Source: Anaeramoeba flamelloides (taxonomy: Eukaryota > Metamonada > Anaeramoebidae). Taken from it: 64,000 nt of DNA. The stretch's first letter is position 1. Every line of letters starts with the position of its first letter. Shown piece by piece: positions 12,601-23,205 of the stretch. The DNA lies in contig JANTQA010000040.1 of the NCBI GenBank assembly GCA_027625915.1, positions 2,542,001-2,606,000 on the forward strand. Direction: 5' to 3'. The position numbers and the translations under genes are program-made. The notes below the pieces were generated by a model. It was not told where the DNA came from. It did no database searches and saw only the letters and a program-made list of their open reading frames with translations.

Positions 12601-12797
12601 CTTTTTTCTTTCTTCTTTCTTTTTTTTTCTTTATTTTAAAACTAATTAATTTTTTTAATTATTTATTTTTTTTTTTTATTCATGAACATTAATATTTCTT
12701 ACATCAAATATTTCTCAAATTATAGGTTAAATTTGTTTTTGAATCAATTCAATCAAGTGTTTCTCAAAAATTAATGGAAAAATCAGGAAAATTATAA
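6007..12797 (+). CDS. Heterotrimeric G-protein alpha subunit 1, six exons, 4.75 kb intron
   Basis: GTP-binding alpha subunit that relays signals from membrane receptors. Proposed exons: 6007-6009, 6289-6588, 6963-7120, 7244-7372, 12124-12523, 12726-12797; all splice phases agree and the product is 353 residues, the usual family length. Motifs: P-loop GTGDSGKST, switch I Arg in CRIPTTGI, switch II DVGGQRSERRKW with the catalytic Gln, guanine motif NKMD, and TCATDT. The start is inferred: an ATG at 6007 directly followed by GTAACC splices in frame to give MGPSQS, fitting the MGxxxS N-myristoylation pattern; there is no adjacent palmitoylated Cys. The tail ends KLMEKSGKL and lacks the Cys used by pertussis toxin in some classes. 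Intron 4 (7373-12123) is 4751 bp and holds a TTAA-flanked element. Exons 2-6 are near certain; exon 1 is less so. Confidence 0.9.
6621..6654. repeat. Poly-A tract inside intron 2 of G-alpha 1
   Basis: An uninterrupted run of A just downstream of the GTAATC donor at 6589. It is a simple repeat and explains the lysine-rich read-through in this frame. Confidence 0.85.
7373..12123 (+). other. Giant intron 4 of G-alpha 1 (4751 bp)
   Basis: The donor is AA|GTAATATT and the acceptor AATTGAATAG|G; joining restores a Lys codon directly before IVDVGGQ. The other introns of this gene are 123-374 bp. Contents: A/T-rich DNA, a (TA)n run near 9765-9785, a 936 bp TTAA-flanked element at 9805-10740, and a segment at about 11010-11110 resembling 22805-22890. 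No separate gene was found. Confidence 0.8.
9805..10740. mobile_element. TTAA-flanked inverted-repeat element in the G-alpha 1 intron
   Basis: TTAA lies at 9801-9804 and 10741-10744. The ends are inverted repeats: left GGAACTAGTCTCTATTAA, right (complement) GGGACTAGTCTCTATTAA, followed on both sides by a T-run. Length is 936 bp. The interior carries a short minus-strand open stretch (10390-10512) with a CCVC motif, too short for a transposase. It looks like a non-autonomous piggyBac-type element; the superfamily is inferred from the TTAA only. Confidence 0.75.
12536..12637. repeat. Polypyrimidine (CTTT/CTTTT) tract in the last intron of G-alpha 1
   Basis: Nearly pure C/T repeat immediately after the GTAATTATTG donor. 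It may serve the downstream acceptor at 12724-12725 but is far longer than needed; plain microsatellite expansion is the simplest reading. Confidence 0.7.
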
Positions 12798-13654
12798 AGA
12801 ACGATTAAAAGTTTTTTTTTATTTTTATTTTTTTCTATTCTTACATTTTTTAATACCAAACAAATTTTTTAAAATTCAAAAATAATTGTTTTTTGTTCTT
12901 TTCTTTTTCTTATTTTTCAAACCCAAAAACAAATATATATTTTAAAAATTTTTCTAATATTTTATTTTTGCCAGATTTTTTTTATTTTTTTTTTATTTTT
13001 TTTTTACTTTTTACTTTTTAATATTTTTCCCCAATACTGTTTTGGTGTTAACAAAGTTATCTGTTTAAATTACTTATTAATATAAGCCATTTTCAAAAAA
13101 GTTTTAATTAGGTTTTACCAAAGCTATTTCAAAAAAACAGCAAAAATTTATTTTAAAACATCTTGATTAAATTACATTTTAATCTGATTTTTTTTAAATA
13201 TCCAAAATTGTTATTCATGATAAAAAGATAAGAATAATAATCCAATTTGTTTTTTAATTTGGAATTAAACTCCATTTCAGTAAAATCCATTATATTTTCG
13301 TAAGTGTCGTAGGGAGTTGTAGATTACAGTTAAGTACCTAGTTTTTTTTTTAATTCTTGTTTTTGTTCTACTCAAAATCCATTCTTACCAATTCCTTAAA
13401 AATACATCTAAAAAGAGATATGTCCAATTAGTTTTTTATTAAAGTTGGTTATTAGTACTATGGTACAAAGAACCAGATAAAATTTATATAATTTTAACTT
13501 AAATCAACACAACCCTTCATTACTACTTTGTGGTTAAGAGGGTATTTCCAATAGAACAAAAAAATAAAAACCAAAAAAGCAACACTTTTTTGGAAAGTTC
13601 AAAAATATTTAAAAATTATACAAATCCTTAAAACTATAAACAAGCATTCGTTTC

Positions 13655-13895
13655 GTTAGTGCCTTCAAGTGCCACCAAGTGCTGAAGAGTGACTAATTTT
13701 TCCAGAATTTAAAATATTTGAGTTAAATATTTGATTTTACTCTTTTCTTTTGAATTCTGGAAAAGCCAACGTGAAGTGCCTAAGTTTTTTTTACTTTGAG
13801 AAATAACCCGAAAATTTATATAATTTTCGTTTTATTTTTCAAAAATTAAAAAAAACCTACCGACAAACAAGAGGTGATAATAACCCCCCCATAAA
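13655..13895. repeat. Hairpin-module array 1
   Basis: Two consecutive inverted repeats separated by GTGAAGTGCC. The first has arms from TTTTTCCAGAATTTAAAA to TTTTGAATTCTGGAAAA. The second runs from AAGTTTTTTTTACTTTGAG to AAAAAAAACCTACCG. It is preceded by AGTGCC-type short repeats and followed by ACAAGAGG and a C-run, as in the larger array at 23206-23630. No coding capacity. Confidence 0.65.
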
Positions 13896-14791
13896 TAAAA
13901 AACAAAAAAAAAAAAGTAACACTTTTTGAAAAAAAAAATATTTTAATCAGTTGGATTAAAGATCACAACCACCTTAATCAAAATAAAAGGTTAGTATTTG
14001 TGATGTGTCTGGTGAATAAATAAAACTCCCACTCTCAAATTATTTTGTTGTTTTAAACAGACATTTTTTTTTCGTAACTAATCTACCTTTAAAAACAATT
14101 TTAAAAAAGATATAATTAATCTCGAAAGAAATTATTTTCTTTTTATAAAAAAATGATTAAGATCAAGTCATTACGGTTAAAAATAATTTTCTGAAATGAG
14201 TCAAAATTTAATATATAATTTTTATGAGTGCCTAATACCAATATAAAACCAACCAACCTTTGAATCGTTATCGATCTCCAAAAATCAACAATCAAAAAAG
14301 AGTTCATTTTTAGAAAATTACTCTAAAGAGCAATACTCAATTTCTAATTAGGATGGTTTGTGATTTATCATTTTGAAAACAACTGTTTTAGTTTTGAAGT
14401 GTCTCTCTTTGGCGCGTTTTGAGATCTCGAAGATTTTTTTTTCTTAATTTTTTTCTATTCTCAGATGATTCATTTTTTTCGAAAGAATGTTACAAAATCC
14501 TTACTTGGTCAAATATAGAGAGTTACAATATAACCACAAATTAGATTAAATAGAATTAAATTGATTGTAAACTTGTAGAAAACAATTTGTTTTAAATTGA
14601 AGAAATTTAACCCTGTTAAATATAAAAAAAAAACAATAAATTTTTTATTTTTGATTTTTTGAAATAGAGAACGCTTTTTAACTTATTTTTTTGAATTGGG
14701 ATTTTTTGCCAATTAGATCCAATGAAATTTTTTTTTTGTTATTTGAATTTTGTCAATCAAAAGAAAGGCAATTTCACAATATTCTTTTTAG

Positions 14792-14828
14792 GTTTCAAGT
14801 CACTCCTTGAGTATGGGGCAAATCCACG
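14792..14828 (+). pseudogene. Isolated ankyrin-like micro-exon candidate
   Basis: A 37 bp segment lies between a good acceptor (TTCTTTTTAG) and a good donor (GTAAATG). Read in one frame it gives FKSLLEYGANP, the second helix and turn of an ankyrin repeat. No neighbouring ankyrin exon was found on this strand, so it may be a relic or a coincidence. Confidence 0.25.
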
Positions 14829-15174
14829 GTAAATGACTAGACCCTAGAAGAGAAATATTGTTCAAAAAGCAGTGTTTTTTCATTTCAAAATGGATTAAAA
14901 TTATTGGAAAGAAGTTTATAAGAAAAATTGGCAGAGATCAAAATTATCTAATTAGTGAATTAATAAATAATAATCATTTGTAAAAAATAATTTATAAAGA
15001 AACAACATGGTATTTCAGTATAAGTATTTAAAAAGAAAGAGGTTGGTGATATATCAATAAAAAAAAAAAAAGAGGATGTTTTATTTTTTGAAGTGATTAA
15101 TGTTATTTTTTTAATACAAAAAAAGTTTAATTTGATTAAAAAGAAAAGAAAAGAAAAACTTGTTTTGGCAAAAT

Positions 15175-18100
15175 TTAGTGAAAATTTTCTTCTTGTAAAT
15201 AATTTGTGATTTCTTTATTTAAGCCGATTTGCTTTTGAAACAGTTTGGTAATTTCTGTAAGTTGCTTTTTGATTTTCATATTATCATCAAAAGCAGTAAC
15301 TTTTTGTTCTTTTTCTTTTTCAAGTTCCATTAAGCGTCTATTTAATGAGTTTTCTAATGTTTGTACCTTTTTTTTAAATTCTTTTCGTTCTTGGCTAATT
15401 GAATTTCTTAGATTTTCAGTGTCTTTTTCTTTTGAAAAGATTGTTTCTTTGACAAATTTTGATAAGGAATCAAGCTTATCATTTATTCGATCTTCAAGTG
15501 TTTCGTTTTTATAGTTTGTTACTTCTATTTTAATTCCATTGATTGTTGTATCTAATTGAGAAAGCGGATCTATTTTAAGAAAGATACAAAAAGAATTAAT
15601 ATAAAGATGATTAGAGTTTTTAAAATTAAATATATATATATATTTTTTTTTTAAAAAAGTAAAAAAAGAATAACAACCTTTATTAAAAAGCAATAATAGA
15701 TAATAAGATCAATTATTTTTAATTCTAAATAAATAGAAAACTCAAAAAAACCTAATGGCACTTTTTTTTAATTTAAGAAATAAAAAGAAAATTTCTTTAA
15801 TTTTCTTTTTATTTCTCAAATTAAAAAAAAACTGAATGACAATTCCAACTGGTAGAATTCAACAGCTCATTCTAATTATAATTAAAAATTTCGTTTTTAA
15901 GAAGTTTTAAATTCTTTGAATTCCAATTGATTTTATTGTTAATTCTTTGGTTAACTTTTATTAGTTTATCCAGATAAGGCAGAGATAAATTTTTTAATTA
16001 TTTTTTGAATTTAAATTTCATTTTATTAATTGAAATTACCAAATTTTCCAATTTAAATTCTGTTTTATAAATAGGAACTGGTGTATTTAAACTTATTTTG
16101 CATATTTAGGTAATACATGTGTTAATCCTGGAATTTAAATAATTTAGGGTTGTTTCTATTTTATAGTTATATATTTCTGACTCGTATGGTATTTGGCTTG
16201 ATATAAAAGATTTAAATAATCTAATTTTCAAATTATTTGTGTGTAAATTATTATTAAATAATTGTTTAGAGTTGTTATAAGTTTCTTTTACCTTTTTCAG
16301 ATTATAGACTAAATGTATAATTTTTTCCAAATAAATTCCCAAATATTTAATCTTTGATAAATCTTGAGTAATTTCTGTTTTATCAATATTTAGATTCATT
16401 CCAAATTGAACAATTATTTGATATATTGAATTTAATTTTTTATTTATTTGATTTATATTCCTTTTATAATTAAAATTAAATAATCTTCAAACATTTGACA
16501 ATGATTTGTTAATGGTATTATTTTTTACTAAAAGAAAATGTGAAATAAGAGCAAATATGATAGGTGATAAAGGGTCTCCTTGGAATATACCAAGTCCTTC
16601 TCCTTGAATAAGATTTTAATAAAAAAAGTTTTTGATAATTTCAAATTTTCATTTACTTTTCAGAATTAATTGATGTTCATTTTTTTTTTTTTTTTACAAG
16701 TACACTTAAATTTTTTGTTTAATATGTTTGGTATAAGCAGTATAGTTTGTTAATATTCTTTGGATAAAATTAACTCATTTTAAAAATCAAAAAAAAAAAA
16801 AAAAAAAAATGGAACTTTTTTTAAAAATACACCAATCTTGTCCAAAACAACAGCAAAAATAATTGATCTAAAAAATAAAAAAGTTAATTTTCAAAGCTCT
16901 AATGGTTAGAAAACTTAAGGTAATAAAGAAAAAATGAAAATAAAAAAATTGAAAATAATAAATTCCTAAAATAGTAAAAATATATACAAATTCGGGTACA
17001 TAGTGCCCCACTTTTCGGAGTCGTGGAATACCAATTTATTAATCACAGTTTGTGGAATCTTATTATTAATAATCTTTCTATGGGTTTTTACTCCTCCTGT
17101 TTCAGGAGAAGTGTCTAGGTTTTCCAGGGTTTGAAATAATTTAGTAAAATCAATTTTATTTTACTCAATTCTTTCAAATCCTGGAAAACCTAACGAAATT
17201 GGATAATTTTTAATTTGGTCATGTGAATGATATAATATTTTTTTTACTTTAATGTTTTAATTATTTTTCTTCTTCTCTTTTTTATTTAGTAAATTTTCTT
17301 TGATTACTCCTTTCTCACAATAAATAAATAAATAAAAAAGTTAATTTTCGATTCAATATTAATGCAAGACAAAGATTTGTTATTTTGAAGAGAAATTAAA
17401 GGGCATGATAAAATAATAATATCTGTTAATTAAATGAATGTTTTTTCAAAAACAAGCAAACAATCAAACAATCAAATAAATAATTTAAAAAAATTAAAAG
17501 TTCATTCTAATAAAATACAATATAATAATTAAAAAAATTACCTTTAAGATTGAAAGATTCATCTTCCGAGCTTGAATATTTTACAGGTTTTTTTTTTTTG
17601 TGCCGATTATTTTTCAATCTAACATTTTTGGCGGTTCGGGGGGAACAAGATAACGAACGTGTATATTTTTGGCTATTAGTCGAACTTGTTCTTTGTTGAG
17701 TTCTTCCTTTCCTTGTTTGAGTGCTCTTAAGTTTTGTGTTTTTTCCTTTTAAGTTACCTGTTTTTTTATTTGGTGATTTGCGATGTTTTTTATTTGATGA
17801 TGATTCACTTTTTTTTCTGGGAATAAATTTTGTATGTTCCTTTTTTTTTGGAATATATGTTGAATAATCTGAATATAATTCTCCTTCAACTAAAACTCCA
17901 TCTTTTTGAAATTCTGTGCTCTTGTTTGGATTTTTTTTTAATTTTTCAGAAGTTTCGGTTAATAAAATTTGAAAGCCTTTTTTACTTCCTAAAATAATTA
18001 ATCTTAAATGGACTAAGGAATAAAATTTCCCGTTTTTTTTTTGAAATGCCCAATAAAATGAATCGGTTCCTTCTTCAGAACTATTAGAATTATTATTATT

Positions 18101-19842
18101 TTTTTTTTGATGTTGTTGTTGTTTGTTTGTTAAATTGTTTGTTTGTTTTTTTTAGTTAGTTTTTAGTTTTATTTTAAAAGGATGAAATTATTTTTTAAAA
18201 GATTTTTCTTTTTCCTTTTTTTTTTTTTTATAATGATAATATTTTCTGGTATTTCAAATATTTCTCATAATGTTGATTAGTTGATAAAAAAATCGATATT
18301 TGTAAAAAAATAAATAATTAGTTTGGAGATTATTTTTTAATATTATTTTTCACATTATATCTTGGAAATATATTGATAATAAAACTAGTTTCATAAGAAA
18401 GGAAACAAAAATAATAAAAAATTATGTTTTTATTGTGATAAATAAGTATTGACTAAATCTTGAAATTAAAAAAAACGAAAAAATAATTAAACTATTTTTC
18501 AAACAAAAGGGCACACCTCTCAAATCATCAATACCATCGAATTTGATTGTTAATAAGATAATTCCTTATTAGTGATTTTCATTTGAATTATTCATTTTTT
18601 CATTATTTCATTTTTTCATTTTTTGCTTTTTTTATTTTTGGATATTGAACAGTTGGAAAATGAAAAAGCAAGATAAGAAGAAACCAATTTGGAAATAATC
18701 TACCTGTGTATAAATGGAAACAGTTTAAGTTTGATTTCGAATGAGCTAGAAATAGGAATTAAGAAAGGCCATTATTTGATTGATGCATGAAACCAAGAAA
18801 AGAGAAATAAAAAAAAAACATTCCAACAAAATACCAGATGAATTGTGGCTTTATCTGGAATATGAGACTTTAAAGAACAAAAGTTTGATATGTAAAGAAT
18901 TATCAATAAAATGTTGAGAACTTTTTCCCAATTGGCCTTGTTCAAAGGTTTTTATTACGTTTATAATTTTTTTCATTACAATTTACAAAACGAGATTTCT
19001 CATTTCAAATAAAAGGGCACATCAATTTTTAAAATAATGAATTTTAATTTTTATTGATTTGTTTTAATGAGTTTTAAAGATTCGGTTGAGTGTTTTTTTA
19101 TGTTTTAAAGAGTTTCTTAGATTTTAGAATGATACTACAATTAATTTGATTCATTTATGAATAATTCTTAAAATTTTTTGTGCCCTTTTATTTGAAAAAG
19201 AGTTTATTTTTTAGTGATTCTAAATATTATTTTTAAATTCTGGAATACTTGATTATTTTGTTTTCAATTTTTAGATTTGGAAAAGTAATTAAAAAAAAAG
19301 TTTACAAAATATAATAATTTTTAATTCTGATCATGAGTGAAAAATTTAATAATTTTTTCTTCAAGAATATAAATCATAATATTTTTTTGAAGAATATTCA
19401 ATCCTTAGAGCACAAATATGATTTACTTTTAAATTACGTCATACTTTAATTCTTGAAAAATCCATGGTGGTACTAATCACTTAATTTGAAGAAATGATTT
19501 ACATATTTGTTGAATATTTCGTATAAAGGTATTTTTCAAATCAAAAATATTTGAGTTTTATTCCAAGTTCAATAATAAAGAGATCATCGAAATATAAAAA
19601 TTTTCTTATTTAAAGGTCAATTCATTCCGTTAAAAAAAATTTTGAAAGTGAAAATTAATTTTTGAGCAATTTTTATGAAAACTTCATCCCAATTAAAAAC
19701 AAATGAGAATGTGATGATACTTTTCGAAAAAACAACCTTGTTTTTCATTATTGATTTTTCGAGATCGATCGTACATCGCATTTTGATCGGTTTTTAATTG
19801 GTATTTGGAACTGTTAAAAATTAGACATTCATTTTTTTCCAT
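15175..19842 (-). CDS. Unrecognised three-exon protein with basic linker and C-terminal coiled coil
   Basis: Exons on the minus strand: 19842-19721 (ATG), 18080-17542, 15569-15175 (TAA). Splice phases match at both junctions (phase 2 then phase 1) and the total, 1056 nt, gives 351 residues. The first part (MEKNECLIFNSSKYQLK..., then GTDSFYWAFQKKNGKFYSL) may be a small folded domain; I do not recognise it. Residues about 115-220 are Lys/Ser/Arg-rich and probably disordered, with an acidic SSSEDE. The last 130 residues are a charged heptad-like helix (KKVQTLENSLNRRLMELEKE), a probable coiled coil for oligomerisation. Introns are 1640 and 1972 bp and hold a MITE, a LINE reverse-transcriptase fragment and two hairpin modules. 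Exons 2 and 3 are well supported; the start exon is supported by phase only. Confidence 0.6.
15733..15850. repeat. Hairpin module 2 (single) in the coiled-coil gene's intron 2
   Basis: Begins AACTCAAAAAAACCTAATGG and continues into an inverted repeat of about 35 bp arms (TTAATTTAAGAAATAAAAAG against CTTTTTATTTCTCAAATTAA). It matches the third hairpin of the 23206-23630 array in order and spacing. Confidence 0.55.
16106..16622 (-). mobile_element. LINE (non-LTR retrotransposon) reverse-transcriptase fragment
   Basis: Minus-strand pieces in two frames give, in the correct order for a non-LTR reverse transcriptase, GIFQGDPLSPIIFAL (fingers/palm motif), QMFEDYLILII (position of the F/YADD catalytic motif, second Asp replaced by Tyr), GMNLNIDKTEI, and IKYLGIYLEK followed by a helical stretch to 16106. 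Start and endonuclease regions are absent and at least one frame break lies near 16485-16490. It is a short dead fragment, in the same orientation as the host gene and inside its second intron. Confidence 0.8.
17111..17195. repeat. Hairpin module 3 (single, best preserved)
   Basis: GTGTCT followed by an inverted repeat with arms AGGTTTTCCAGGGTTTGAAA and (complement of the right arm) AGGTTTTCCAGGATTTGAAA, about 34 bp per arm around a short A/T loop, then AACG. It is the same hairpin type as the first unit of the arrays at 13.7 and 23.2 kb but less diverged. Confidence 0.75.
18490..19204. mobile_element. TA-flanked MITE, family A copy 1 (715 bp)
   Basis: Flanked by TA (18488-18489, 19205-19206). 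Ends are inverted repeats of about 26 bp: AACTATTTTTCAAACAAAAG then GGCACA on the left, AACTCTTTTTCAAATAAAAG then GGCACA (complement) on the right. A further forward copy of the end (TTTCAAATAAAAGGGCACAT) lies inside near 19000. The whole unit matches 41734-42437 along its length. TA target site and size fit a non-autonomous Tc1/mariner element. It sits in intron 1 of the coiled-coil gene. Confidence 0.85.
19200..19484. repeat. Dispersed repeat partly matching 30030-30302
   Basis: Shares ordered landmarks with the right part of the 29543-30298 element (TTTTTAGATT, GGAAAAG, ATATAATAATTT, and a CATGGTGGTACTAATCACTTAA end against CTATGGTGACGCTAATCCCTTAA). The matching left end was not found; the family A MITE adjoins this repeat and may have displaced it. 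Confidence 0.4.
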
Positions 19843-20764
19843 TTCAAAAAAATTATTTTTAACAAATAATGAAAAAGCCCTTAATTTTTTTTTTAATAAA
19901 TTTGGAATGACCATTTTCGTGAGATGGTGGCCAATTGTAAATTGGTCGTATTCTCCGTAAAATTGTTTTCATAAACAACACAATCCATAATTTAAGAATA
20001 TCGTATCTCATAAGGACAAAATTATCTCTTTTTAAAAGCTTTTTTTTTAAACTTTGAATTTTTTTTTAATTAGAATAATAACCAATTCGAAAAAACAAAT
20101 CAAAGATCTAAATTTACATTGATTGTTGTTGTTTTTGTGGGAAATTCCATCGAAAAGAGTTTAAGAAACCTAACCCAAAGAGGGACATCTTCAACTTCAT
20201 GAAGACTTTTAAAATTGGATAAAAAAAATTTCAACAAATGCAATTTACTTCATTTACAGTAGTAATATAGAACAAAATAATACATTTTTTGTTTTAATTT
20301 TAAATGATTTTTTATCATATTTAAACCAACTTTTTGTATAATTTTTGTGGTTCTATGTGCGTAATGGAATTTTTTTTCTTTTTTTCTTTAAAAATTATCT
20401 GAAATCTGACTTATACTTTTCGGATAGAAAAATAAAATCCCCATTTTTAAAATTGTGATAGTACAGTTGTGTAACTAACGCGTGTTTTTAAACTTTATCC
20501 CATTACTAAAAATTTAACTTGTGTTCAAAATGCTGGCTTACTGTATCAATAAAAGAAGCGTATCAATGGGATAAAAATAACATTTAAACAAGAAATAGGG
20601 TTCTTTAAATAAGTTTTAAAAAGGAATTATGAAAATACTGAAAGATTAAAGTGTAATTTCTTGACAAAAAAATCGAGTAAAACATCATTTTTTTAATAAT
20701 TCACAAAAAAAAATTATTTTATGTTCTCAAAATTTGTAATTTGTAATTAGAAATTTTCATCTAA

Positions 20765-22045
20765 AAGTCTCGAATACACGATAATGTATTTTTTTCATTT
20801 AAATGTAATTTATTTTACGAATAACTTGCCCTTTTGGCGAAAAAAATATTTTATCGTGAAAAAGTCAATTATCCTGAAAAAGTATTTTGAGGTACTTTTT
20901 TGCGAAAAAAAAATTGATCATTTTTTTAAACTAGTATACCTTGTATATAAATATCATGAATTTTTCAGAATTGTCATTATAAAATTAATCGAGTTCTTTA
21001 TTAAAGATATTTATATGTTGGTCACTGTTTGTACAACAAAGGGATGTTTAAAATAAAAAATTATTATTTAAAATAAAACAAAAAACAAACAAAAATACAT
21101 CAAGATCAGATCAAAACAATTACTAAATTTTGTTCTTGATTTGATTGGCAAATTTATCTATCCTTGTCATCAACTCAAAATACCAACTTCAGGCAAATTC
21201 TCATTTCTCGATCTTTTATTGCATCATATGATGATATAAAAATAAAATACTTTGGATACTACCAACCACATTGAAATTCTATATTTGACTTTCCCCAGCT
21301 AAACAATTTTATAAAGTATCTGGAACACTAAATGGGGGGGTGTTGTGCTTTGAAATCTAATTTCAATAGAAGAACCATACAACCACAAATCCAGAATGTT
21401 TGTTTGAAAAACTTGTTATCTTCTTTTTGTTCTTCTTCTTTTCATAATTTTCAATTTTGGAGAAATTCAACGGTAAAAAAGTTGAATGGTTTGTTTTTAA
21501 TCGTTACTTTAGATCTAATTGAAATTTCTCTTTCTTCTTGGGAATTTAACTTTTGGAGGTAAAATACTTTTTTTTGAAAAAAATTTTTGAATCTAGAATC
21601 CAACCTATTTTCTCAATTGGTTTTTAATTGTTTTTTTGTCTCTAAATTTGGAATTTTAATGATTATGTAAAAAAAGTATTTTTGTTTTCCTTTCTTTTAT
21701 TTTTCTTGTACTTTCTAAATAAGTGTGCAACTAATGGTTTTAAAAGGTTTTATTTTGGTTTTCTTTATGAAAATATTTTTATTTTTAAAGTGAAGATCTT
21801 CAACAAAAAGATCTTCAAATTGATTTTGTATTTATCAAAAAAACCCATTATTAGATGTGGTTTATTCGCGAAAAACAATACTTTTTCGTAAAAACATCGA
21901 CTTTTTCACAAAAAAACACTATTTATTTGTGTAAAAGCAATTATTCGCAAAAAAAAAAAAAAAAAAAACACTTTATCGCGAAAAAGTATTTATTAGCGAA
22001 AAAATAAGTAATTTGGGGACAAATAACGATATACGTGAATTTGTC
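20765..22045. mobile_element. Possible inverted-repeat element with GCGAAAAA sub-terminal repeats
   Basis: Both ends (about 20765-20925 and 21860-22045) carry several copies of TGCGAAAAA / TTATCGCGAAAAAGTA-like units in partly opposite orientation, while the interior does not. The complement of the right end aligns loosely with the left end (GTGAAAAAGTC, then GAAAAAGTATT). Exact termini and target duplication could not be fixed. Interior open frames are short and look non-coding. Confidence 0.4.
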
Positions 22046-22513
22046 ACACATAGATGTAAAACTCTATTATGAAGAAATTTTGTAAACAAAAATATTTAAT
22101 ATTTTTTAACCATTTACATTAATTCAAAATCTAACACCAAAAGCCAATGTAACTCTGAACCAAGTATATGTGTGGTTCCTATCTTGTTTCCAAATACCAA
22201 ATCCTGAAAAAAAAAGATGTGCTAAATTTTTGTAATCATTAGTACGAAAAAATAAAATTGAAAATTTCAAATTAGATAAAAACTATATTTTAATTAACCT
22301 TTCATCCTCGTTAATAAAGTTTAATTCACAATATAATCAGCATTCTGGTGCTTAAAAATCTTGAGGCTATTGTATTTATTGTTGTTAGTAGTAATGCGAT
22401 TTTTAAAATGTCTCTAGTTAAGAAAAAAAGTGTCTATTTAGGGGGTAAAAATTTTTAAATGAATGTGAATGAATTTTACTAAAATTCAACTTTAGGATAT
22501 TTACTTGAATATA

Positions 22514-22718
22514 AACTATTTTTCATAAATTTTGACTCACTTTATAATGTTAATGGGAGTTGTTTTGAGGGTTTATTCCAGTATTCTTTACAAAAAATAT
22601 TTTCAAATTTTTGGATCAGAATCATTTTTTCTAATTTTGCAAATTTTAGTTTTGCTTTTTCAAATTTTTGTTTTTCTTTTTCTTTTTCTTTTTTTTTTTT
22701 TTTTTTTTTTCTTTTTCT

Positions 22719-22767
<49 letters not shown>

Positions 22768-23128
22768 TCATGTGGAAAACAAAAGAGATCTTCGAAAAGA
22801 CAAATAATCACTAGGAAAATTGAGACTACGTAATGTCTTTTAAAATGGATTTAATTATTCATAAAAAATCTTGGTGTTCAACTTTTTTTCAGTGAAAGTT
22901 CAGTAATAAAAAATCGGTAATGCTCATTTCAAAAATTGTGACTCACTTTTTTTGAGTTTTTGGTTTTATTTTTTTTAATTTTTAATATATCAGGCTTTTA
23001 TAGATTTAGAATGACTTAAAAGAGAATTACAAGTCATATTTAGTTATTAATTGTTCTTGAATACTAAAGGATAATTTTTTTTTTTCAAATTATTATTTCA
23101 GGTGAGTCACAATTTTTGAAAAAGAGTT
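22514..23128. mobile_element. TA-flanked MITE, family B (615 bp)
   Basis: TA lies at 22512-22513 and 23129-23130. The ends are inverted: left AACTATTTTTCATAAATTTT then GACTCAC, right (complement) AACTCTTTTTCAAAAATTGT then GACTCACC. The first 14 bases equal those of family A, suggesting mobilisation by the same transposase. An extra forward copy of the end lies near 22926. The left part, to about 22640, also matches 34130-34265. The middle is a long C/T tract. Confidence 0.75.
22668..22762. repeat. Polypyrimidine tract (CTTTTT)n / T-run
   Basis: Nearly pure C/T simple repeat inside the family B element. It gives long Phe-rich or Lys-rich artefactual frames on the two strands. Confidence 0.85.
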
Positions 23129-23205
23129 TATAATCACTAATAGTTTAGAAAACACTCTATTCATATAAAAAAATTAAAATAGAGAAAAAAAATCACTAAT
23201 GGTGA

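Larger units (their letters stand above)
12798..15174. other. Intergenic between G-alpha 1 and the coiled-coil gene (tail to tail)
   Basis: The two genes converge here. The stretch is A/T-rich and holds a hairpin-module array (13655-13895) and an isolated ankyrin-like micro-exon candidate at 14792-14828. No complete gene was recognised. Confidence 0.55.

Noticed and set aside
21332-21562. Open frame starting MGGCCALKSN, resembling a lipidated G-alpha N-terminus
   Set aside because: No further G-alpha motif follows on this strand, and it lies inside a probable repeat element.
22532-22811. Long open frames on both strands over 22532-22811
   Set aside because: They are read through a polypyrimidine tract inside a MITE and encode only Phe or Lys runs.
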